NCBI RefSeq assembly: GCF_001659605.2
Contig: NC_035170.2
Location: forward strand, 19,418,948 to 19,482,947
Direction of reading: 5' to 3'
DNA length: 64,000 nt
Source: Manihot esculenta
Taxonomy: Eukaryota; Streptophyta; Magnoliopsida; Malpighiales; Euphorbiaceae
The notes below the pieces were generated by a model. That model did not search any database. It saw only the letters and a program-made list of their open reading frames with translations, and was not told the origin of the DNA. This document shows, one piece after another, positions 35,796-46,900 of this stretch (the stretch's first letter is position 1; every line of letters starts with the position of its first letter). The translations under genes and the position numbers were made by a program.

Positions 35796-36348
35796 TTGAG
35801 TTTGGTGATTGAATGTGAAAGGTTCAAAATTTTTATATTTATGTTGATCATGTATGGGATTAAACAGGTGTACAGGTTGTATGTTAGGCTTGCTACGGGT
35901 CCCGGCGGCCTTAAGCAGACCTGGATCCTAGCGCCGGTAGCGATCCGATTTTCGGATCGTTACAAGAGGGAAGAGGATCGGGAAGAACAATCCTCTCATT
36001 GCGATGAGGAGCCCTAATCTGAAACAGAGGGGTATCCAAATACTCTCGAGAAAAAAGGGTTGCGAAGGAAGAAGAGGTGACACTAGACTCTAGGTTCAGT
36101 ACATCAGAAAGTTTAGGACCTTCCATGGCAGAACAGAGTACGTACCTTGAAGATGATTTCACAGGAAAACGTGAAGAAATGAGGTGCATAGAGAGCAAGT
36201 GGAGAAGAAGAGTTCCGTAAAAATTTGGGGATTTTTTGAATTTTGAAAACAGTAAAGGAAGAGATGTTTTGATGGGAACTGTCCTTGAGCCGCGCGGTCA
36301 TAAAGAGTTCTAGGAATTTACCCTCTCATCATTCATGCAATAACTGTT

Positions 36349-36366
36349 GAGAAGGTAAAGGGGCAA
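36349..36366 (+). promoter_or_regulatory. Probable polypurine tract of Tat-type fragment
   Basis: GAGAAGGTAAAGGGGCAA lies just before the LTR start TGATGACC at 36368, as expected for a plus-strand element with a 3' LTR here. It could instead be part of a longer LTR, because the related LTR at 9621-10102 has about 30 extra bp at this end. Confidence 0.5.
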
Positions 36367-36367
36367 T

Positions 36368-36820
36368 TGATGACCGCTGGGCTTCACCATCTCAGTATGA
36401 GGCCGGGCCTTAAAAAGCAGTGCTGATCCAAAGCCCATGAAGCCTCCTTGATAGACCAGACCAACATCTTTGGCTCCGATTCAGGCCCATAAAGCAGACC
36501 GAATCACTCACAAACCCAAGTGCACCCACTATAGGCTCAGCCCGGTGACGTGACGTGGGAAGGGACAGTGAGCCCAATCACTTCGCAGCCCTGCCTCCAC
36601 GTGCACCGAGGGAAATTAAATGGCCGCCTGGTGCGGAGAGGACGTCTGACGCTTTCGTACGTACGGACCTGCATGACAGAGACAGATGGCACTGTAGCAG
36701 AGAGACCGTTACACGTCACTAACATACAAAAGGGGAGGGATAAAATGAGAGAAACACCTTCCTCTCTATCCAAGCTTACACAACTATTGTAAACCCTATT
36801 CTCTAGATCTCAGAACATCA
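36368..36820 (+). repeat. 3' LTR of Tat-type fragment
   Basis: 453 bp, TGATGACCGCTGGG to CAGAACATCA, related to the reverse complement of 9621-10102. It contains CGTACGTACGGACCTG, which is also in the other copy at about 9776. No PBS follows, so this is the outer edge of the element; the flanking host DNA starts ATAAG. Confidence 0.75.
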
Positions 36821-36825
36821 ATAAG

Positions 36826-39148
36826 AATAATTTTTTACTGATTAAAACTAACTTTACTAACTCTGTTAATGCATTAATGAATGTTATTAGTTCTAAACTT
36901 ATTCAGCCAAAATTAAAATATAAACAACCCAACTCCAAATATTCCAAAAGATTAATATATTTATTAAACATAAATTAAGGGGAAAATATATCCTATTTAA
37001 TTATTTATAAGGATAAATTTATTCCGTATAATGATTATTTACAATAAATATAATTTTAATTGTCAATTATAATAAATTTATATAAATTTATTATAATTAA
37101 TAAATATTGAGGTAGTTTGAAATAATCTTTTAACTTTTGAGCCGTATGATAATTTATAAAAAAAAATTTAAACGATTAGTATTTTATTAGCGATCACTTT
37201 ATAATTTAAATCGACAAGCTAATATAAAATTTAAATGAAAAGTAACTTGAAAGTTAATTGACAGTGAGAAACTCAATTGTTAGCCATAAAAAAAAAAAAT
37301 TCTAAAAGTGTTTTGATTAGAGGTTTGTAATAGAAAATGAATGTTTTAAAAAATTATTGTATTCATTCGAGTGTATAAGTTTATTTATATATTTAATTAA
37401 TAAAAAATTATAATTTCATATTAATATATAGTTTTTATTTTATTTTAAATAATATTTTTTTTAATTTTAAATTATGTGTGAAAATCATATTAAATGAGTA
37501 TATATACTCAAATACCTGCAAGGATTTTGGGAATGTTTTATATTAAATATTTGTTGTTTAGCTGATAGACTTTTTAGATTGTTGCCATTGGAAAAGTTTT
37601 GAAATGAGAATTGTTTGCGATGAGCTATTACTGTTTCAAAATTATTATAATTTTATTTTAATATTACAACATATTATATAATATATATTAATTATTTTAC
37701 ATAGCATTCATACAAAAATTTGTCAAATATTTAATATAAATAAATTACTATTAGCTATTAATTATTAAGTGCATTTAATAATTAAACAGAATCTCATCTC
37801 TTATTATTTACCCAATTTGTTAATATGCCCTATTACAAATTTATAATTGAAAAAAAAATTGATAATATTTATTAAATAACTTTGTTAAGTTTTTTCAAAT
37901 TGAGGTTATGTGATATTTACTAAATTTATATAGTAACTGAGATGGTTTATATTATATTTCTTCAAATATGAAATTGCAAAATAGAAAATAATATTTGAAA
38001 TAATTATCATAATTAAAAAGTTTTATTTCGTTGCAAAGTAATTATGTAATAAATTTGCAATGGATTTAATTTCATATTTATTATTCTCATTGTAAATTTT
38101 TTGCAACGACATTTATAAATACGCTATTATTTATAACGGTTAATTTTATAATTTATTGATGAATTTAAATATTAAAAAATATATATTTTTTTTTATTTTG
38201 CATATTCACGTCTAAAAAAATATAATACAATTACATTAGTCACAATTAAAATTTAAAATTTAATAATATATATAAAAAATACTAAATATATAAATAAAGT
38301 AAATGCAATTATTTATAAGTGGATTGGTTTTAGAATCTCATGAATAATAAATAATAAATATACATAAAATTTGTGGAATTTTGATTAGACCTTGAATATA
38401 AAATAGAAAACTAGTTAAAAGGATAATATTTCTATTTTTTTTACAAAAAATAACATGAAAAATATTTCATAATTAGATGGACATTATTTACGACGCAAAC
38501 GAAAACTTTTATTGTAGATTTTTTTATTTATTGAAAATAAACATTATAAACTCCGTTTTGTAGAAAATATATAATTTTTTTTATGAACAATACTTGTAAA
38601 AAAATATAATAGTGTTTATAATTTTTTTTAAAAAAATAATTTTACTTTAAAAATAGAAAAACCATTTTTACAAATGACTTAATTTTATTTTTATTAACAG
38701 ATTTTCTTAAATATTCAGAACATAAAATGAAAAAGTATTTTTGTGAAAATTATATTTTGTACGAAATATAGATAAGGTATTATTTGATTTTAATCCATCC
38801 ATGGAGAAAGACGGAGAGTTTAAGAGAAAATAACTTTAATATATGAGAAAATCTTTACACATTGCCCTTTATATATGTATTATAAAATTCAAGTAGTAAA
38901 TATATTGCTTATCTTTAGTTATTTTTTAAATATTGCATGAAAATTTAAAATATTTAATAAAAAAATTAAATAATAAATACTTTTATATAATAAAAAAATA
39001 ATTAATAAATTTTTTCATACTATAAAAATTAAATAAAAATAATCTTTATTTAAAATATTCTAGATATTTTAAAATAAAAATAAATTAATTAATAAATTTT
39101 TTACAGACATTTTTCTTTATATATATATATAATTTAATTAGCAACAAT
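36826..39148. other. AT-rich spacer, no genes seen
   Basis: Long AT-rich stretch with T/A homopolymers and no frame of coding quality. A short (TA) run lies near 39118-39131 beside the MITE. Nothing else was recognised. Confidence 0.7.
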
Positions 39149-39609
39149 AAAGGTAAATATTCGGTTGATTCGGTTTAAAATCAAACCGAACCGAATAAAT
39201 TAAAAATTGAAATTTTAGTGTTTATGAAAATCGAACAAAATCGATTTTGGTCAGAAATCGAATCAAATCGAATCGATCTGATTCGGTTTAATTTGATCGG
39301 TTTCAATTTTTAATAATTTTTTTATTTTTTACACTTTATTTTTAATATTTTAAAATTTAATTAAAATATTTTAATTTTAATATGATTTAATTTCTCTATA
39401 TTATTGAAAAAATATATTATTATCACTAATTAGTTTGGTTTTTTCAGTTTTTTTTCTGATTAAAACTGAACTGAACTAAAATAAGCAAAATTTGTGAAAT
39501 TACAAACCAAACCGAACCGAATCGAAATGTATAAAAAATCGAACTAAATTTTTAAATCGATTCGATTTAATTAATTTTTTCAGTTTGAACCGAATACTGC
39601 TCAGCCTTA
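39149..39609. mobile_element. hAT-type MITE, copy 1
   Basis: About 460 bp, with a left end AAGGTAAATATTCGGTTGATT and a right end whose reverse complement reads TAAGGCTGAGCAGTATTCGGTT. The ends therefore form imperfect terminal inverted repeats around a shared TATTCGGTT. CGGTTTGG/AACCGAACCGAA motifs extend inward on both sides, and the middle is AT-rich. The flanks GCAACAAT and GGAACACC match at 5 of 8 positions, a worn 8-bp TSD. It matches copies 2 and 3. Confidence 0.75.
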
Positions 39610-40990
39610 GGAACACCATAAATTTAAAGTTAATCACAACAATAATCTTTTTTCCAACCGATTGTAGTTAGAAAACAAAGAAGCGAATAATGCAAGCCTA
39701 CATGAGAAATGTGTAAGATTGAGACAATATATATATATATATAAAAATAAATAAATGCGTTAAAAGCAAGGGATCATAGATAGTTACTGTTGAGAAGAAT
39801 GGAATGAGATGTTGCATCTTGTTAATTTCAATAATAATTAAATACAAAATAGCTTAGCTTGCAAAAAATTAAACATAAATTACAAGGTATTTTTTTTGTC
39901 AAATTGATTGTTTAAGTTAGTTAGATTGTTGGGTTCCATTTTCTTTCAGCTTGGAAGCCCTTTTCCTCAAGCTTCATCATTTGCTCATTCATGTCCTCTT
40001 ATCTAAGTAATTGCTTTGATATGCAATAACTAATGATCAATTCCTTTGATAATATTTTTAATTGAATTCACGTGACAACTTTAATAATATTTTAAATTAT
40101 TTAGAAAATTTCCCAATTTCCAGTAATTAAAATCCAATGATGAAGATGGTTTTAGGTAGACAAGAAATATCTAATGCTGTTTAATGATGATGATTAGTGG
40201 AAACAACAAATTAAATATTATTAAAAAACTTCCCCTAATTATATGTCTTAAGTTAATAATTAAGTGTAGATTTATACACGAGAGTGTTTCCTCAAGCAGA
40301 TCTTAGTGTATTGGGAAATATCATTCTATGACCTCAATTTAGGGTTTCCGACCATATATCTATATCTATATATAAATTTAAAATTTTAATTACATAAGAA
40401 AGTAATTAATAAATTATAACTAAAAAATTAAACAAAAAAAAAGTAATTGGTTAATGGTTGGTTTATTTTTTTTATATGGGGTTAATTGTATGATTACTAT
40501 CACAATCAAGAAATACCAAATAACTAAAAATACAAAAAATAGAAAATGGGAAAACCAAACTCTAACCATAATTGAAAGTTTAATCAGAACTAAAAATGTC
40601 TTTAATTCCCAACATTATTATAATATTTCATCGAGTCTCCCCAAAGATTCACCAATGCCAAAACAAACCCCTCTGACCTCTCCTCTACTGTGACACTCTC
40701 TCTCTTCCTCCTCTCCCAAATCTCACTCACCCCTCACCAACTCTTCTCTTTCTCTCTCAATACCCAGATAGCATTTACAGGGAAAAATGCAGATTAATCC
40801 ACCAGAAACCCATTCTGTGTTCTCCATTTCTTGCTCAATTTGTTGAGGTTTCAGTAATTTTTCTTGGTTTTGCAGGTTGTGCTCACTATTGTTTTTTCAA
40901 GTTTCATGTGAGAGCTTCAATACCCATGTTGTTTTTTCAAGAGGCAATGTGAGGAAACAACAGGAACTGGACCTTTTTTTTCCTCGCATA
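39610..40990 (+). promoter_or_regulatory. Upstream region and 5' leader of the QWRF gene
   Basis: Up to about 40650 the sequence is AT-rich, with TATATATA-like words near 40360-40375 and TTATTATAATATT at about 40615. From 40680 to 40760 it becomes strongly pyrimidine-rich (TCTCTCTTCCTCCTCTCCC and similar), typical of a plant 5' leader. No TATA box can be chosen with confidence. A CAG at 40873-40875 after a T-rich run could end a leader intron, but I cannot place its donor. Confidence 0.4.
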
Positions 40991-43900
40991 ATGGTGGCTG
41001 TCATTCCTCAAGCAGCTGCTACTTCCACTGATATTCCAAAGAGACCCCCTCTGTTACCTTCTGAGAAAGACCAACACAACAATGGTGGTCACCATGTTCC
41101 TGCGAGAAAACCCAGAGGAAAACAAGTCCCTTCTAGATATCTTTCTCCTTCTCCTTCATCTTCTACTACCACAACAACAACAACTACTACTAGTACAAGT
41201 TCTTCTTCTTCTTCTTCGTTTTCTAAGAGATTCCCTTCACCCTTAATTTCACGCTCCACAAATTCTGGTGCAGCACATATTCCATCTTCCTTTTCTTCTT
41301 TTTCGGGACCCAAAAGATCCCAATCTGTAGATAGAAGGCGGTCAGTGACTCCAAGGCCAACAACGCCTAACCCTGAGTCTAAACAAGGCAATGCCACTGA
41401 AATGTCCGTTGCAACTAGGATGTTGATCACTTCTACCAGGAGTTTATCGGTTTCTTTTCAAGGGGAAGCATTTTCACTCCCGATTAGCAAGGCTAAGGCT
41501 GTGAGTTCTCCAAATGTCGGTAGAAAGGCCACTCCAGAGAGGAGGAAAGCGACTCCTGTGAGAGATCAGGGGGAGAATTCGAGGCCTGTTGATCAGCACA
41601 GGTGGCCGGGGAGAAGTAGAGGAGGGAATTTGGGTTCGACGGAAAGAAATCCGTTGTTTTCTAGGAGTTTAGATTGTAGTGGTGGCGAGAAGAGGATTAT
41701 GGGATCTGGGTTGATGATGGTGAAGTCATTGCAGCAATCAATGATGGTTGATGAGAGGAGATTGAGCTTAGATTTAGGCAATGCTAAGCAAAGCCCAGAT
41801 GCCAATTCGGTGAATGATTCTTCTCTAACTGGTGATCTCACTGCATCTGATAGTGATAGTGTTTCCTCTGGTAGCACATCAGGGCTGCATGAATTAGGTG
41901 GTGGGATTTCCAAAGGGAAAAGTGGAGCTCGTGGCATTGCTGTATCTGCAAGGTTTTGGCAAGAAACCAATAGCAGATTGAGACGGCTACAGGATCCGGG
42001 TTCACCATTATCTTCTAGTCCAACTTCCAGAATGGGCATTTCATCAAAAACCATTCAATCAAAAAGATTTTATAGCGATGCTCCTTTGGCATCTCCCAGA
42101 ACAATTGCTTCTTCACCTATTAGGGGAGCCACGAGGCCTGCATCGCCTAGTAAGCTTTGGACACCTTCAGCTTCATCTCCTTCAAGAGGGATTTCTAGCC
42201 CTTTAAGGGGGAGACCCATAAGCAGTAATTCTAGTAGTACACCTTCAATTCTTAGTTTCTCTGTTGATTTAAGGAGAGGGAAGATTGGGGAGGACCGAAT
42301 TGTTGATGCACATACGTTAAGGCTTCTGTATAACCGTTACTTGCAGTGGCGGTTTGTAAATGCAAGGGCAGATGCTACCTTCATGGTGCAGAGACTAAAT
42401 GCAGAGGTATGGTCAATAACATAGAGTCTACGTATATTTCTTGTTCTCAGTCCTTTGATTTTTGGTTTCCTATCCATAGAGTCTATTCACACGATGCATA
42501 TTTCTTTTCGTGCCTAAATTTAATAGAAGCATACAAGACGCATAGCATCTAAATTCTTGCATGATGAAATGCTATAACTCTGTTGATGGACTAATTACCT
42601 ATATGAATAGCAACATCTTGGGCATGGTGTACATTTCTTGGAAATTGTAGCACCATATATAAGTTTCTGCTAATGACAAACTAAGAATTGCAATTTAATT
42701 GGAGCAACATCAATACTACAAAATTGGATGTATATGGGCAATTTAATTGGTTACTGGGTCGAGTTAAAGGAATATGTATATAGATGTGTTTGAGATTTGG
42801 CAACCGGATAGGTTATAGGATGAAGTTATGCAAGTTGTATGATGTTTTCGGGATGGTAAAGACTTCAAGGTTCAAGACATCATTAAGTACTGCCAAAGGA
42901 TAAAGTTTATTCTCTAGATAATCTAATAATAAATAAATCTTATACCCAAGGCAATACGCCTCCTCATCCCCTTAAGTGCAAAGAGCTAAAAAGAAAATGG
43001 AAAAAAAAAAGAGGTGCTCGCCTGCTTGAAGAGAGGTGCAAATTTCAAAATCAATTATATGGTGAATAATATGCAGAAAAATTAGTGCCAATACCAATGC
43101 GTAGAAAATGTAATAATGTATAACATTGTCTGCAAAATCCTAAAGCTTCACACCGTGTTCTCAATCCTCAAATATTAGCCACTTTAACTACCATGAAACT
43201 ATTATACATCCTAAGGTGTGAACAACACAAATCAAAATGAAAAATAATATGTGAAACTGCTGGGGAAAACTATATACAAAGAAATAATCAAGAACATTGC
43301 CAGGCTAAAAATCTCGTCAGAGTTCCCTACCAAGTCCTCAACGCTTTTGTCATTATGAGCATATTAATTTTCCTTCAGTTTCTTCTACATCTGCCTCTTC
43401 TAAATGAACTTCACTTCAATTTGTGGCCATAAAAACCAATTCTGACAAAGCACATAAGATGTAACTCTTGTGCCTTGCACATCAAAAGAGGCAGTCTTAA
43501 TATCTGAAAGCAAGTGCCTTAGTGAAGGTGCCTAGCGTGGAAGGGGCATAAGTGCCGAACCCCTTTGTTGCTGTGATTTGCACCTTGACATGGCTAGCAC
43601 TTTGTGCACTTTTGACTATGTTGGTTCTAGATGGCTTTGGCAGACTGTTTGTCAATATGGACGCTAGAGCTATGTTGTTTTTGGTGATGACATCTTGAAT
43701 GCTGTTTGTTTACTAGCTTCTTCAGGATATGTACTTGTACCTTTAGTTCATAGATTACCTGATGGATGTAAGGCATTTTACACTTATGGCTATTGGCTAA
43801 GCCGATTGTCTAGATTGTAGATACCCTTGTGCTTTCTTTAAGGTGTGAGTAATGGTCACAAATCCACTGTCTCATGATACCCTTGTGCTTTCTTTAAGTT

Positions 43901-46900
43901 TAAGGTGTGAATAGTGGTCACGACCCCACTGTATGATTCTACTTCAGTTCTTTGCTTAATTCAAACAAAAGATACATGGAATTTCAGGTAGCTTAAAAAT
44001 GGTGTGAGTACTTCAAAGAAACACTTAAAAATTGATGTATGTAGTTAATATGCTGATGGTGGATGTTAGTATATTTAAGATGCTAAATTCCAGCTAATTA
44101 GGAGCTATTTAGGTTTCTGAGATTGTTGTCATCCATGGATTGCCTTTATATTCTCCATTTGAGTCATGGAATGCAATAGTGGACACAGTAGAAGGATGCA
44201 GGGTGGAAAAGATATATTATGAAATGATTTCTTTATCTATGTTAGTTCTTACCTTTAGGATAGTGCAATATATAATTGGAGAAGGTCTGGAAAGATTTTC
44301 TCTTTCTGTTTCATTCTTAGGCGGGGGTGGAATGTGGAACATGAGTTCAAGTTTTGTTTGGTGAGTCCAAAGTACATGATCTTTCATGGATTTTGGAGGG
44401 AGACTTGTTTTATCTTGACAGGGCTCTTATTGCAGTGGTGATGGTGGACGTAGGTTGTCATACTTGAAATATTTAAATTAAGCCAAAAACAAAATATGCT
44501 TGTAGAATTCACACCAAACTTGAAAATTATTAAGCAACTCTATGGAATTGCAAATTACTTGTTAGTTTCCTACTTCTCCAATGTCTAAAGAAGGAAACAT
44601 AACTGCAAAATAGGTGCTTTTCTCCAAGATGGGCTTGAGTCGTGATTAAGGTTCAAGTAAGAGAAGTGGATATATTGGTCATACAGGAAGTTCGGGTTTT
44701 CTCATGGTGTAGATATATGAAAAGAATTAGCAAGGGCTAGGATATGTTTCCTAATTCCAACTGGTGGTTTTCGGGATGATCTCAAGGAAACTTTGTCATG
44801 AATTTTTTTCCATTTATTTATTCTTTTATTAAGAAATTACATCGAGAGAGAGGAGACCCAGGAGGAAAAAGGTATCCTCCTAATAAGGAAACCAAAGAAT
44901 TTGCCTCACCACTGTGTTGGGAAGAGATTTTAAGATCTCATTTTATAGTATCATCACATCTGCTTATAGTCAATGGGCGGTCAGGTTGTTTCATTGGATT
45001 TTTTTTCTTGTTTCATTATGAGATTTTGCTTCAATAGCTGGTTATGTTAATAGGATATGCTGTCATGGCCTTTAGGTTTAGGAAAGTTTGCATTACACGG
45101 TCTCCATCTGCAAATGAGCTGAATCTGAGTGTTGGACAGCTCAGGCTTGCCTGCTTGGTTAGTTTGTGAAATAGTTTTACCTATTTGAGCCCAACTACGT
45201 GAAATGTCTCTGAAGCCTATCAAGCTGAGATTACTCTTGCTGAAATTCAGCTGTAAATAAAATTATTGAAGGCTTATTTAAAAGAATAAATTTAAAAACA
45301 AATATTTAAAATACTCGGTAATAATTAGGCCAGATTGTTTGAGGTTCAATCAAGCAAAGTCTAGAAGCTTAGGGCATGTTCAGAGTTGTTTCTAAGACTA
45401 TTCAAAAACAAGTCGAAATTGCAACAATTTTCCGTGGTGTAGGCTGGAATAGGGAAAACATTGTTTTCATTTGCAAAAGCTGTACCTGTAGGAGAACATG
45501 TGGAGAAACAAAATCTACCCAAACAAGAAAAAATTCTTTTCAATTTTTTTGATTTAAGTTTTTAGATATGCATTTCTTTACAACAGGAAAGTGAAATGAA
45601 AAGGAAAGGAAAAAAAAAAAAAAAAAGAAGAAGATAACCAAGCAGGCTTTTCAGTGTTCAGAGTAGGTGAGGTCATATGCACCTAATTGTTGTTCAGTGG
45701 CAGTTCCACCTGTTGTTTCAGCACTTTTCTTTTGGTTTTGCGATTCGTTGATGATTGATGATTCTTACTTTTGTTTGAGATAAATGTTTTTTAATTGGAG
45801 AGCTTATCCTTAATGTCTATAAAAAATGTCATTTGTACTGGCTTCTGCACCTGGAACAATGTACTACTTTATTGCTATACTGTTGAAAATAAATGCAGTG
45901 GACACAATCTTGTCATTTCTTACAGTCATAAACTTATTCTTTGTACCAGAAAAATTTGTGGAATGCATGGGTAACAATCTCAGAACTACGGCATTCTGTC
46001 ATTCTTAAAAGAATCAAGTTACTGTTGCTGAGACAAAAGTTGAAGCTAACTTCTATCCTCAAGGGACAAGTAAGATTTAGAGGCTCACTTTAATTTTATT
46101 GAATTATTGAATCCGTTTAGAATTTATAGTAAAGTATCATTTTTAACGTTTGATTTTCTTGAGTTATTGAATCTGTTTAGAATTTCGGGTAAAGTATCTT
46201 TATTTAACGTTCAATTACCCATTGCCCTTTCTATTAGGGATTAGTCTATTTATAAATGTGATGATATTTTTCTTTTGAACTTAAAGAGTATTTAAACTGA
46301 AAAATAAGTCGGGAATATTTAGAAACCATCCAAAGCCATTTGTGGAGAAAGCTTTGGTGTTGGAGAAGTGATAATTGCTTTTGCATACAGTCAGTAACTT
46401 TTTGTGGTTTAGGCCATTGAATTTTTGGAGACATGAAGGTCAATTGCCGTTAAGGTAAATGGTAAATGTACAGCAGAATCCTAAAAATGTAGGCAGAAAA
46501 AGTGGAAGGAAAGAGGAACTACAGACTTAACAATTTTCCTTGGTTAGCAAAAGAGTCCAGCACTGCTTAGTGTGGGATTAAATATTTGGAAACAGATGGC
46601 CTCCTATGTGAGGACTTCAAATGTAGAAACTTTGGCCAGTATAATAGAACCTCTATTTTAACTCAAATTTGACTTTTACTGAGCTTTTTTTCTTGGTTCT
46701 GCTTGTATTTTTTAACTGTTCTGGGGAATAAGGAATTCAAACTGGATGTCAATGTTAATGCATATGATGATTGATCGAGATGGTTTGAAAGTAAGACCAA
46801 GGAAGGAAACACAGAGGAGAGAAGGGAAATTAGAGGACAAAATCTTAAGAGGAGATTACTTTAATTTGGGATTGTCTTCTTGCCTGAGAAGGATTCAATA

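Larger units (their letters stand above)
24373..35964 (+). mobile_element. Solo LTR, Tekay-type family, split by a later Tekay insertion
   Basis: The LTR starts TGTAATACCCGG at 24373, runs to 26468, and resumes at 35801-35964, ending ATCGTTACA. It is flanked by the perfect TSD AGAGG (24368-24372 and 35965-35969). Rejoined length is about 2260 bp. It has TTCGGCCGCCGAA motifs at about 24547-24670 and 25250-25440, and three units of a repeat containing CGTGCCTGC and ACGCCC(C/T)(G/T)GGCA at 25844-25985. No internal region of its own remains, so it is a solo LTR. Confidence 0.93.
21911..36126 (-). pseudogene. Antisense ORF of Tat-type element: Transposase_28-like protein with coiled coils (split)
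   Basis: Reading minus from the ATG at 36126 (MEGPKLSDVLNLES), the frame is interrupted at 35965/24372 by a solo LTR and resumes without loss once one TSD copy is removed. The next block, 24372-24000, has PFSLFFVEIFWYFGITP and MLAPNLIS, resembling the plant Transposase_28 (putative gypsy-type transposon) domain, but contains at least one in-frame stop. Then come a block at about 23975-23837, an intron at 23836-23748 (GT donor, AG acceptor), a Ser/Pro-rich basic linker (23747 to about 23280) and heptad-rich coiled-coil segments at 22591-22352 and 22279-21911. It is not functional as it stands. The role of this protein family is unknown. Confidence 0.6.
21900..36820 (+). mobile_element. 3' end of a plus-strand Tat-type element with antisense extra ORF
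   Basis: The right end is an LTR (36368-36820) related to the Tat-type LTR at 9621-10102. A purine-rich tract lies just before it and no PBS follows it, so it is a 3' LTR of a plus-strand element. The remaining internal DNA encodes a protein only on the opposite strand, between where pol should end and the LTR. Extra antisense ORFs in this position are known from Tat-lineage elements such as Grande. Pol and the 5' LTR are missing. Two later insertions lie inside (24373-35964 and, within it, 26469-35795). Confidence 0.65.

Noticed and set aside
10103..36825. ATAAG follows both the LTR end at 10102 and the LTR end at 36820, as if it were a TSD pair.
   Set aside because: The two LTRs lie in opposite orientations, and both ATAAG copies lie to the right of them, so they cannot be the two outer flanks of one insertion. 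I treat it as chance or target preference.
40877..40990. Extension of the QWRF protein upstream of the ATG at 40991.
   Set aside because: The frame is open but has no ATG in this part, and family proteins usually begin with MVA-like residues as at 40991.
43000..45060. Short open frames in intron 1 of the QWRF gene (for example 44140-44364 and 44798-45037).
   Set aside because: They are small, lack domains and lie between two well-supported exons.
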